From the NCBI GenBank assembly GCA_037974665.1, contig CM075778.1:29268001-29332000 (forward strand): a stretch of DNA of 64,000 nucleotides, given 5' to 3'. Source of the stretch: Ehretia macrophylla. Taxonomy: Eukaryota > Streptophyta > Magnoliopsida > Boraginales > Ehretiaceae. A program made the translations under genes and the position numbers. Positions 54,454-64,000 of the stretch are shown piece after piece; within the stretch, counting starts at the first letter, position 1; the number at the start of each line of letters is the position of its first letter. A model generated the notes under the pieces. It was not told where the DNA came from, did no database searches, and saw only the letters and a program-made list of their open reading frames with translations.

Positions 54454-54466
54454 TGGTATCAAGAGC
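54454..54466 (+). promoter_or_regulatory. S3 primer-binding site
   Basis: TGGTATCAAGAGC two bases after the LTR, identical to S1. Confidence 0.85.
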
Positions 54467-54529
54467 AGGTTACTGAATTAACTCAGTTAGATCTTTGGAA
54501 AAGTTTTTTTCCTGGATGTTTTGCAGATA

Positions 54530-56350
54530 TGGACACATTTCATGATGGAAGTTCAATTACCAATCCACCACTACTGGATGGATCAAACTACTCATATTGG
54601 AAGGCTCGGATGAAAATATTTATCAAATCCATTGATGAAAAAGTTTGGAGGGCAGTTGTCGTAGGATGGGCGCATCCTGCAATGAAGAATGATGAATGAA
54701 TTGATGTACCAAAAACTGAGGATGAATGAATTGATGTGTCGTAGGATGACCGCAAACGAAGATCGTTTGGCTAACAATAATTGTAAGGCTTTAAATGTGA
54801 TTTTTAATGCTGTAGATCTAAATCAATTTAAACTGATTTCAACTTGTGAAACTGCTAAAGATGCTTGGACTATTTTACAGACTGTATATGAAGGAGCAAC
54901 AGCTGTCAAAGTGTCTAAGCTTCAAATTCTTGTAACAAGACTTGAAGAATTGAAGATGCAAGAGGATGAGACTATTGCTGATTTCAATGGCAAGTTATGT
55001 AACATTGCAAATGAGGCGTTTGCACTAGGTGAAAAATATTCAGATTCAAAGCTTATGAAGAAGGTATTACGATCACTTCCCGAAAGATTTGCCATCAAGG
55101 TTACTGCCATTGAAAAAGCAAAAGTTGTTGATGACATGAAGCTGGATAAATTAATGGGTTCACTTCAGACATTTGAGATGAAATTTAAACAAAAAATAAA
55201 GGAGAAAGATATTGCATTCCAAGCTGAAGTTCAAAGTCAAAATGATCAAAGCTCTTACCATGATGAAGATGCATAAATTACTGAATCTTTAGCATTGCTC
55301 ACGAAGAATTTCAACAAAGTGCTGAAAAAATGGAAGAATCAGAGAAGTGGATATTGGCCATCAACTTTTGAAAGGAAGCAGACTGTTACAACAAATCCTG
55401 AGACATTCAGAAGGCAAAATAGAAAATCATTCGAGGAGAAAAAGAAAAATAAAGGCATTCAGTGCAGGGAGTGCGAAGGATTTGGTCATATACAAGCTGA
55501 ATGTGCGAATACCTTGAAGAAAAAGAACAAGGCCATGAACACCACTTGGAGTGATGAAGATTCAGATGATGTTTCTGAAGGTAATGAATGATACACTAGA
55601 AACTATGTTGCATTCGCTATTGTAACATGTCAGAATGGCAGAAAGACTGTTTCAGCTAATGTCATACCATCTGTTGCAACAACATTCACAATAGAACATG
55701 TGCTATCAGATGACAGCAGCACGAATTCAGAAATAGAGAGTGATGATGATCTGGATGAAGAAGGAATCATGAAAGCATACAAGGAGATATATGAAAAATG
55801 GCTGATTGTGTACAAGAACAATCAAGAGTTAGAAGAAAAGATCAATGAATTGGAGGAACAAAAATCTTAATTTTCAAAATCTGTGAGAAATCATCAGATT
55901 CAAGCAGCCGAGAGTCAACAGAAGATTGAAGAGTAGCAACTGGAGCTAAAACAAACTCAACAGAATGTGAAGATGCTGGATTTAGGAACTTTGAAGCTTG
56001 ATCATATGTTGTCAATTTAAAAGCCAAATGGAGATCATACTGGACTTGGGTTCCAAGAAGGTTCTTCAACTGGTAAAACCATCTTTATCAAAGAAACTAA
56101 GGAGCCGAAGCTGGAACTGCTTGTTGCAATATCCCCTGTGATAAAGACAAAAATTTCAAAAGGAAATCGAAGGAGATTTGATCCAATCTGTCATTACTGC
56201 GACGTTCTTGGACATATCAGACCACGATGCTATAGGTATATTGATGATCTGAAAAGAGGTATATTTGTCAATCCCTTCTTTTATGATAAGCCTAGAAAAT
56301 CATCAAAAGTTAGGGTTGATGAGTCGCAACAGAACTTGAAACAGATCTAG
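54530..56350 (+). pseudogene. S3 gag with two distant zinc knuckles, lightly damaged
   Basis: ATG at 54530 gives MDTFHDGSSITNPPLLDGSN followed by YSYWKARMKIFIKSIDEKVW. A duplication of GAATGAATTGATGT near 54692-54736 accompanies loss of frame. The main block (LANNNCKALNVIFNAVDLNQ to FEMKFKQKIKEKD) is open at 54689-55276 and ends in a TAA. CRECEGFGHIQAEC near 55465 is CCHC 1. An acidic region and a coiled coil follow (55700-55990), with stops near 55589, 55869, 55935 and 56018. CHYCDVLGHIRPRC near 56190 is CCHC 2. The frame stops at 56350. Confidence 0.87.
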
Positions 56351-56700
56351 GTAAGAAAATATGACACATTTGATGCATTCAAAGATTTGTGCTTAAAGTT
56401 AAAAACAGATAAAAGTTGCAACATAGGAAAGATTGTTAGAATAAAAAATGATAATGGTAAGGAATTTGACAACTTTGCATTTTTTGAATTTTACACTGAA
56501 CAATGAATGACACATGAGTTTTCAACACCTAAAAAATAAAAAAAATTAAAAAAATTAAAAAAAATGGTGTAGTTGAAACAAAAAAGATTGTTCTAGAATA
56601 TGTTGCAACATAACATCAACTAGCAGACATTTTCACTAAGGCACTTGACTTTGTGAAATTTGAAGTTTTGAGAAAAACTATCGGTATTTGTACCAATTAA
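56351..56700 (+). pseudogene. S3 pol remnants: integrase scrap fused to RNase H C-terminus
   Basis: YDTFDAFKDLCLKLK and IVRIKNDNGKEFDNF (56360-56480) belong to the middle of integrase. VVETKK near 56570 is the catalytic Glu block, reached through a low-complexity AAATT-rich stretch (56530-56565). The text then jumps to IVLEYVAT and QLADIFTKALDFVKFEVLRK, the end of RNase H, with a stop at 56698. Protease, most of integrase, all of RT and most of RNase H are deleted. Confidence 0.85.
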
Positions 56701-57753
56701 TGTTGACACATGCATTGAAACATGAAAGTGATCAGTCTCAAGAGATGTGAGAGTTTAATAATTAAATCAACTTGATATTTATTTTTTTAACCATATTTCT
56801 TGTGCACACTATATTTTTGATCTGTTTCAGAAACTGATTTTAATGGTTTGCAAGTGTAGGAATTTGGACTTCCTAGTGACTTTGGATATAAAGAGAAGCC
56901 TCTTTATCTATTCATGTACTCTATTCACTCATGAAAAAAAAGAAAAAAAAAGAAAAAGAAAAACAAACAAAAACAAGAAAAAAAGGAGAAAGTGGAGACT
57001 GGAAAAAGCTACCTAGACCAGATTGAAGGTTCTAGAGTGAAAGCTACCAAGTCCAATATTCATGTGAAATTTTTTGCAATGTGATTAGACGATCAAGTTG
57101 TTTGAACATGTTGTTTTAAATTCTAAATCTTGCAAAGCTTGATTCTGAGGAATTTCAAGAAAGATCTTTATATAGCTTTCACACACACACATGGTTCAAG
57201 TTATAAATTCTTGTGTGATTTAAGTATTGAATAAATCTAATTTTTTGTTGATGACATCACAATTAATGTGGATTTTATGTGACATTTATTGTTTTATGTT
57301 TGAGAAATAATTCATAAGTTTGAGTGCTTAAGTGGCTGATTGGTGAAGTAATGTTGCAACATGGGCTGAAACAATCTTTTTCAACTAAACTTGTGCCGTA
57401 ATAGGAAAAAATGGGAAAATAAGTTTTTTCTTTAACGTCAATTCTGTTGGTTGTCATGGTAGATATGTGTTGACATTGGTGAGTTAAAAAGTTGTGACTA
57501 TTCAAGAGAGTTTGAGTTGCACAAAACTTGTGGCATTGTTGCATGTTAATCTAGGACTCTAATCATTGAAAAATTATTTCTTCTATAAAGTTTTCTCATC
57601 TAAGGTTCTTTTTGTCTCATACGAATTTCTCTCTTATCTCTTCTATACTCACCATTTCATCTTCTTGAGAAAGTGCTAGAGCATTGTTTTACATGTTTCT
57701 TGAAAGCAACCATGATATTCACTCGTTCAGGAGTTTTCTCTTAAGTTTTTGCA
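56701..57753 (+). other. S3 noncoding spacer with A-rich tract
   Basis: It corresponds to the S2 pol-accessory spacer (shared TTCTAGAGTGAAAGCTACCA at 57030-57049). A tract of about 60 bp made almost only of A and G lies at 56930-56990. The plant-transposon domain present in S2 is missing here. Confidence 0.6.
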
Positions 57754-57992
57754 GGGTCAGCATAAAGTAGATATTCAGGAGGAGCCTCGAGCTGAAGGGC
57801 ATGTTGGACCAACTTCTGCAACAACTTCTGATGTGTTGTTGCAATAGGCGCAGAAACATCAGAGTGAAGTCTATGAGCTGTGCAACGATCAAGCCACTGT
57901 TAAAGCTAATCTGCAGAAGATCATGGCTGATCTTGAGAAGTTGATGGAAGGACAATAGACCCTACTTGATTTCGTCTCCAAACCCACTGTTT
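57754..57992 (+). pseudogene. S3 accessory ORF C-terminal remnant (coiled coil)
   Basis: GQHKVDIQEEPRAEGHVG aligns with the region after the plant-transposon domain in S2 (GKHQVGTQGERTP). The helix SEVYELCNDQATVKANLQKI then aligns in position with the S2 coiled-coil end. Stops interrupt at 57847 and 57957, and the frame ends at 57992. Confidence 0.6.
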
Positions 57993-58404
57993 GAATGTTC
58001 ATTTGCTTAATGATTATTGCTTTGATACTTTATTGGTTTTGGTTTTTGCTCCGATACTTTGCTATGTTTACATTATGCTACTTTGCTCTGGATCCATATT
58101 TCTGTTTGATGTTTTATGCTTCTATTGTTCTGATACTCTATTCTACTGTTTTGGTTTCTTTTGCCAAAGGGGGAGACACAAGACAATGGTTTATGTTTAT
58201 GTTTTCAAGCTTTGCTTCCATGACAATGGCTGATTCAATGGTTGACAGTGGTAGGATGATGATTGAATTTGGCATGATGGTTTCTAATTGTTTGGTTTAT
58301 GTTTTGTGTTGTGCTCAATTATGAATTACCTTGCTAAAGGGGATATTGTTTATATTGCTTATTTTGATGCTAACCATTGCTTGTAAATTTTTGCCAAAAC
58401 CAAG

Positions 58405-58418
58405 CCAAAGGGAGAGAT
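58405..58418 (+). promoter_or_regulatory. S3 polypurine tract
   Basis: CCAAAGGGAGAGAT directly before the 3' LTR. Confidence 0.82.
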
Positions 58419-59292
58419 TGTTAGGATCTAATTTTAATTATTTTTTATTGGCTATGTTTTAGCAAAAATATTATGTGGATATTTTGGATAGTTGTTTGAC
58501 TATTGCAGGTAATCGATTATGAAGACTCCACGTTCAAATGGAGTTCAGATTATGAGGAGTCCAAATGAAGGAAGACTTCATGCCTTGAAGTGTCTAAGTT
58601 CAAGTAGAGTTTTTGCTATGAAGAATTCCTACATCTTTAGGGATAAGGTGATAAGGTAATAAAGTTCAAGTTATCAAGAACTCTTATGCAAAAGAGATAA
58701 CCTTGAAGACACTTCTACCTATACTCAACGTCTGCAGCAAATCCTTTAAATAGGCGTCTCAATTCTCAGTTGAGGTACAATGAGCAGTGAGCAGAAAAGT
58801 AGCAGTAGAATCGTGAGTTAGGTGTAGGCTGTCTGTGTCAAGTCGTGTTGGAACATGCTGTGTAACAGAGTGTACTGAATGTTCTATTTAGTATTGCAAC
58901 ACAGTCTGTTATACATCTAGAGTTTCAAGACTCTTTTTGTTATGTTTTTAGTATACTTTCTTCGGGAGAAGAAGGTGTGTTCTCGGGAGAGAACTTTGTA
59001 AGTCGAGGGGAGCTCGCCAAACTAGAAAATCTACTAAGAGAGTCTTATACCTATGCGGCAAGGGTTAAGAGGGAGTTTTCAATTGCGTAAGTTTCCATTG
59101 GTGTCTGTAATCTCTTGAAACTTAGTGGATTGGTTTGTTGGTCAGGGAGTGGCCGCGTGGACGTAGACCAAGTTGGTTGAACCACGTTAAAATTTATGTG
59201 TCCTTACTTTTGTTGCAACAATTTTACTTTCTTGCAAATTTACTTAGTTGATTTGTTTAATTATCAAATTGATTAAGAGTCAAAAACTAACA
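58419..59292 (+). repeat. S3 3' LTR
   Basis: 874 bp from TGTTAGGATCTA to AACTAACA, followed by ATGGG at 59293-59297. Confidence 0.93.
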
Positions 59293-59297
59293 ATGGG

Positions 59298-61736
59298 GAT
59301 TTTATATCAAAATCCGTCGATATAGTTCCTTCCATGTATCACGATACTAGCCATTTACTTAGATAAATCTTATTGAGGAATAATAAAAATAACGTGACGC
59401 ATGCATATCCTTGAAATAAAAATCATAAGGTCCCACTTTAATGTCAAAAATTTGACAATTCTAGTTAACTTTTATTCCATACACAATGTGCACAATGGAA
59501 ATTGGAAAAATATTACTGTGATGTGTTCAGCAATTAAACATTATTAGGATCCCTCATAATTTTTGTACTTCGTTCATGTGCTACCACTTTTATGAGGATT
59601 TATAATTATTACTTCAAGTGATGTACACAATGGACATCTCCATAAAACTTTAATAGAATTAGATTAAAATAGTCTTTACCTTAAGCCAAAATGTGTCATT
59701 GTACCTTTACATGGCACGAATAGCTTTCAAAATTTCTTTTCCTAACCAAACCAACACACTTTAATTGATCACTTTTATAAAACCTTAAACGTGAAATCAA
59801 AATAAAAGTATCACATATCACTTCTTAAAAGTTAGGGATTTGCCCCATAATGTGAAAAAATATTCATAAGTATTTTGACAAAAAAATATAATACATGAAT
59901 AATACCAAAATCATGTATTTTTTATACATCTTATTGACATTGATATGACTTCTTGATTTTATTGATGAAATACACAAATATAGACATAATTCACTCTCAA
60001 TAAAATTGTAGCTCTTACACCTTTCAACTCAAAAATATTATTTGCAAGTATTGAAGGTTTATGAGATTGAAATAATATTAACTACTCCTACAATTCTTTA
60101 GATTTTTATAAGATTATATAATTGGAAGACATATAAAATTCATCTCATACATCCCAAAACATTTTCAACAAAACAACTTTACTATCAATGACAAGTAAAA
60201 TCATCATTGTTGTTGTTGAAAAACTTCATGTTGGTATTAGTATTATTATATATCGAAACATCACCATCATTAGTGTATACTCAAAATAAAATTTTATTAT
60301 ACTGAGAATACTACTCCTTGAAATATTGGATATATATGTTAATTGGAAGCTATAAAACTTTCAGTAATGCTAAGCAATATATGACTATAGTAGTGAGAAA
60401 TTTATTGCATCTTCACTTTCATCTTTGGATAAAAATAGTGATATGCTAGGGATTTCACCCACAAGTAATGCTAAGCAAATTTGTTCCTATAATGAGGAAT
60501 CTATTGCATCATCACATTTTACCTTTGGGTAAAGAATAATGATATGCATATGATTCACTCGCTAAGTGATTTTCTAATAATTCACTTTGGACTATTATAA
60601 CAATTGAGATGATATATTCATTTGGGTATAACACAACTCAACTTTACTTTTCATCATAGAAAAATAAATTACCTTTGGGTAATTTATGTCTTTATAATCT
60701 CCATAGGCTTACAAAATCTTGAATATACAATCATAAAATGATATGATTGGGCCACTTTGGCGGCAACCAATCTACCGTTAGATTTAGAATCCATATGATG
60801 GTTACTAGTGATTGAGTCACTTTGCTGACTAACAATCAACCATCTATATTCATTACTGGTTAGTAAGTTCTTCCAAAAGAATGACTATAAAATTTTATAA
60901 GCCAAATATATATAAATCATATGTCAAGTCATCTTTAATCTTGACACGTAAATAATTTTCTTTAGAATTGTTCTGTAATACTAACCTTTATTCCAAATTG
61001 TCTACAATTCCAAACTAACAACAGACGAGAGAAGAAACCTTATTACCACTCAATGCTCACTTTAAAATTTTGAACCCATTAACCCCACTAAGTATTTTAC
61101 AATGTAGGATTATAATGAACTACTAACCCTACTAACCTATGTTTGGTGGTTCCTATAACATAACAGTAATGAGAATGACTTATATAAAATACAAAATGCC
61201 CTTTTGTTACTAGAGATATATTATTAACTTAAGAATAAATATAAGTATCATATTAATGATAATGGTTAGTTTGAGGCATATTATTATTGCTATAATTATT
61301 ATTAATTATTTTATATTAATATTAATATATAATATTTTTAATTAAATCTAAATTATTTATTATTATATTTATATTACACATTTATTATTTTATATAATTA
61401 TTACATTTATTCATTATTTTATATACATAATTTATAATAGAATTATTATTGATATTTATCATTTATTATCTTTTACATATTATTATATTCGTTATAAATA
61501 CTATTTGGTATTATTGTTATTAGATTATATATATGATATTTTGTTTACATTTGTCAGTATGATCTTATTTTATTATTATTACATTTTATTATTGTATATT
61601 TTTATATTTTGTCTTCTTTTATATTATTATTATCATATTTTTTATTTACTATTATGTTACATATTATTACGTTTATTATTTAAATCATATTTTATTGATA
61701 TTTATTGTTATTGTTATTTATTTTTATTTTATCATG

Positions 61737-61785
<49 letters not shown>

Positions 61786-62345
61786 AAATATTAATAATTA
61801 ATAATAATGTTATTGTATAGTGTGTAATATATTTTTTGAAGGGTATTTTAGTTACTTGGGACATAAGTTTATTCCAAAGTACATGAGAATGAGTTATTCA
61901 CGTGTTTTATCGTGAATGGGTATTCTCATATTCGTGGTAATGAGATTACTAAGGGAATGAGATTCTCAAGCTCATTCATTTATACCAAGCTTGTGAAGTG
62001 AAATAAAATTGCGAATATCATTTCATTCCAAATCCATTCTCACACACTAATTGTCACCTTAGAGAATCAATTAAACCAAATCCAAATGTTAATCCCAAAA
62101 AATCAAATGTAAAGCATTTAATATCCAATTTTCAATATGCTTCTTCACCACTTTCTTCCAATGTTATCTCCTAGAATAAAGTTGGAAACAACATTATCAA
62201 GTGTGTTGGTGTGTGCAAGGAGGGGGTGCTGATAACCCAGTTATTAGTTCGAGTTCTTCAATGTTGCCTTTGCCTTTTCCCCATAAATAAACTTAGGTGC
62301 GATGGTTTTGGATTAGCTTATAAAGGAGAATTGGGTGGTTGGATG
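59298..62345. other. AT-rich region, no gene recognised
   Basis: The left part continues the repeat that hosts S3. An imperfect tandem duplication of about 105 bp lies at about 60362-60575 (shared phrases AGTAATGCTAAGCAA and AATGATATGC). The right copy of the 55-bp repeat is at 61080-61134. From 61240 to 61740 the sequence is almost pure A/T with TTATTATTA motifs, followed by a (TA)n run. The open frame at 61505-61801 reflects that composition. Confidence 0.5.
61738..61782. repeat. (TA)n microsatellite
   Basis: About 22 uninterrupted dinucleotides at the end of an extremely AT-rich tract. Confidence 0.95.
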
Positions 62346-62858
62346 TGTTAGGATTATCAGTTCTTCCCTGGTCAGATTCCACAGGATCGTGTATGTAAAT
62401 TCGTGAAAGTAGTAAAACGGGACATATAAATTTTAACGTGGTTCCCCAAATTGGTTACATCCACATATGAATTCACCAACTATTACACAAGGATTACAAT
62501 GGCTTGATTTTTGAACGTCTAAGATCTAACCCACTCTCACATAATATAACTTTTAAACAATCGAAGTTATAACCTTACTAATACTCAATTTTATAGAAAA
62601 ACACGAGAAACTATTTCTCACAAAGATTGAATTACTCACACTCACTTTTTGTTTTCTATTCAATCTTGTTTGATCTACCTTATTCACCTTAACCCTCTAT
62701 TATAAGCAACATTTGGGCCTATAATGGTGAGATTTTGTTGTAGCTTAATGGTGCAGTTGTTAAAACAGCTACACCAATTTGTTTCATGTTGGCAAATTGG
62801 CCAACTTAGGGTTGGACCCCACCATCAATCTCACCCTCTAGACCCAAGGGGAGTAACA
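62346..62858 (-). repeat. Probable 3' LTR of C3
   Basis: Minus-strand TGTTACTCCCC at 62858 to CCTAACA at 62346 gives TG...CA ends with a 5-bp inverted TGTTA/TAACA. The plus-strand phrase TTTTAACGTGGTTCCCC near 62434 is the reverse complement of the ACCACGTTAAAA motif in the Sirevirus-like LTRs. The partner LTR is not in the window. Confidence 0.6.
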
Positions 62859-62869
62859 ATTCTCATTTG

Positions 62870-62880
62870 ACTCCCCCTAG
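62870..62880 (-). promoter_or_regulatory. Polypurine tract of C3
   Basis: CTAGGGGGAGT on the minus strand, 11 bp upstream of the LTR start. Confidence 0.6.
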
Positions 62881-62920
62881 CAAGAACTTGGTGTATTGTC
62901 AAATATCTTGCTTCTCCTGC

Positions 62921-63574
62921 TCAAACTTCCTTCTTTGAATGATATTTTTCAAACACCTCAGTAATCTCGAAGAACGTCACTCTCTTATCCTTGGTTTGTT
63001 TTTTATGAATACTCTTCAGTTGACCACAATTGCTTTTGATCTCTTCTCGCGCAGTATGACCTCCCAAGATGCAAATCTCCATCTCGTTCATCTTGCCAGT
63101 CAGAATCATATTGTCATGTTTGCTTACTCTACACCGGTCTCCTTCACCAACGTATTTGCATCCACGTGATGACAACACTCCTAATGCAATGGTGTTATGA
63201 CCACTGGATGGTACGTATTTCATGTGGCAAAGGACTCCAAAAACATCATTGTTTAGCTTCGGGCAGATACTTCCAATGCCTTTAGCCTTCATCACTTTAT
63301 TGTTTACAATGGTGATGCTAGAAAACTCCCCCTCAGCATACAAAGTCTCGAGCAGAGCTCTCTCGTTGCACATATGTAAAGAAGCGGTAGAATCTAGAAT
63401 CCATTCGGGGTTCCTTATATCAGCTTTGACAGCATCCACAGTCTTCCCCATCAACACCACTAGTTCCTTCTCATCAGCCATGTACAAGTTCGAATTTGAG
63501 TCATCATACTTGACCTTGCCCTTGGAAAACTTCATTTCCTTTAAGCTCTTCATGTCCTTCTTGAATACTAACAC
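62921..63574 (-). pseudogene. C3 gag C-terminus and protease
   Basis: The open frame of 217 codons starts inside the zinc-knuckle region (KKDMKSLKEMKFSKGK) and runs through KYDDSNSNLYMADEKEL. The protease block EWILDSTASLHMCNERALL follows near residue 58. The active site reads DSTAS where DSGAS is expected, so the catalytic Gly is replaced. VPSSGHNTIALGVLSSRGCK matches the protease C-terminal part of Tnt1/Tork-type copia elements. The Met at 63574 is internal. Upstream (63575-63700) a basic stretch in another frame (SRSRTRDQREK) is the gag end. The frame ends at 62921 shortly before the polypurine tract. Confidence 0.72.
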
Positions 63575-64000
63575 TCTTTTTCTCTTTGGTCACGTGTTCG
63601 TGATCTCGATTTACCTTTACGCTAGCCATTTTTGCCATGACTCTTTCCTTGATCAGAATCCTATACAGTGAGTGAATTATTATCTCAGTTGCGCTTCATT
63701 TCCCCATCATTTGTTTGTCTTCATGAAGAAGTGCAGTGATATCATCCAATTTGAATGTCTTCTTCCCAGCAGCATTGTCTGTACCAATTTGTACGACCTC
63801 AGCAAAGAAAACAGTAATAGAATTGCTTGCTCCTCATATTTGAGTTTGTCCTCAAGCTTCTATTCCACATTTGAAGTTGGCACACTAATTGGTTGAACCT
63901 GTTGATGCGATCCTGTATTGTTGTTCATTCCTCCATCTTTAGGGAATAACGATCCATCTTAAGGCATAGCCTATTGGTCATTATTTTGATGCGTAGATGC
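63575..64000 (-). pseudogene. C3 gag, partial, broken
   Basis: Minus-strand translation gives short gag-like pieces (for example GKSHGKNG followed by RKGKSRSRTRD) in changing frames. No continuous frame reaches the window edge. It is assigned by its position directly upstream of the protease. Confidence 0.45.

Larger units (their letters stand above)
53558..59292 (+). mobile_element. S3: Sirevirus-like element, 5.7 kb, internally deleted, non-autonomous
   Basis: LTRs at 53558-54451 (894 bp) and 58419-59292 (874 bp), primer site, polypurine tract and perfect ATGGG duplications. Inside, gag is nearly complete, but protease is gone, integrase is a 230-bp scrap, RT is absent and only the last 35 or so codons of RNase H remain. 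A short relic of the accessory ORF C-terminus is present near 57754-57992. The element keeps all cis signals and gag but no enzymes, so any mobility would have depended on a relative. Confidence 0.94.
62346..64000 (-). mobile_element. C3: Ty1/copia element, minus strand, pol deleted, cut by window edge
   Basis: A 513-bp LTR candidate (62346-62858), a polypurine tract and then a gag/protease frame lie in minus orientation. Integrase, RT and RNase H, which should separate protease from the 3' LTR, are absent: less than 100 bp lie between the end of the protease-region frame and the LTR. The 5' part lies beyond the right edge. Confidence 0.75.

Noticed and set aside
61505-61801. 98-codon open frame rich in Leu/Tyr/Ile, looking like a membrane protein
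   Set aside because: The region is almost pure A/T with TTATTATTA motifs and a TA run. Hydrophobicity follows from composition.
63222-63671. 149-codon plus-strand open frame near the right edge
   Set aside because: It is antisense to the C3 gag/protease frame, which carries the recognisable protease block.
1-64000. tRNA, rRNA, snoRNA or organellar genes
   Set aside because: No cloverleaf-type A/B boxes, rRNA cores or chloroplast/mitochondrial genes were recognised. The tRNA-like words found are primer-binding sites next to LTRs.
1-64000. A new defence or metabolic gene cluster
   Set aside because: Every long frame with recognisable content belongs to a retrotransposon. No set of co-oriented host genes is present.

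Overview
The window looks like repeat-dense nuclear DNA from a flowering plant, probably a eudicot. It is AT-rich, has no bacterial-type gene organisation and contains no convincing intact host gene. Almost everything recognisable is a transposable element, most of it broken and nested. The lineages present are plant-specific: Tat-type Ty3/gypsy elements with a second (archaeal-type) RNase H, Sirevirus-like Ty1/copia elements, a plant L1-type LINE, a TRIM-like family and long (about 2.5 kb) solo LTRs. The species cannot be named from this sequence.

Layout. 1-7111: minus-strand Tat-type Ty3/gypsy element (Tat1), read right to left as LTR, primer site, gag, protease, RT-RNase H, archaeal-type RNase H, integrase, then a 58-bp tandem array in its 3' UTR. 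7112-9370: AT-rich and unassigned. 9370-19060: an old Ty1/copia relic (C1) split by an L1-type LINE (9729-14320); its LTR is split by a 2.46-kb solo LTR (16348-18811). 19061-22590: AT-rich DNA with two very small retro-insertions and a TA microsatellite. 22591-25731: a compact copia element (C2) with near-identical LTRs and a perfect target-site duplication (TSD), but no reverse transcriptase. 27069-30404: truncated Sirevirus-like element S1. 30405-34715: a second minus-strand Tat relic (Tat2) with a plus-strand antisense ORF relic, a 36-bp tandem array and integrase pieces. Tat2 is interrupted by a TRIM-like element and by a 2.51-kb solo LTR with a perfect TSD. 34815-35313: another TRIM-like unit.

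35583-52985 is a tandem duplication of about 3.6 kb (copies A and B). Copy B was later split by a 10.07-kb Sirevirus-like element, S2 (41989-52061), which has 887-bp LTRs, a GAAGC TSD and an extra ORF downstream of pol. Copy A keeps the uninterrupted site. 53558-59292 is a related, internally deleted element (S3, TSD ATGGG) lying inside another unidentified repeat. 59298-62345 is AT-rich. 62346-64000 is the 3' part of a minus-strand copia element (C3) that passes from protease straight to its LTR.

How the parts relate. No operon or host pathway is visible. The element genes form gag-pol cassettes served by their own LTR promoters, primer-binding sites and polypurine tracts, and every pol is disabled by stops, frameshifts, active-site changes or deletions. 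The most useful observations are the empty/occupied site pair for S2, a class of 15-50-bp insertions with oligo(A) tails and flanking duplications, satellite-like arrays in the 3' UTRs of both Tat elements, the accessory ORF of S2, and a short reading frame preserved in both duplication copies. I found no clear case of a wholly new system.
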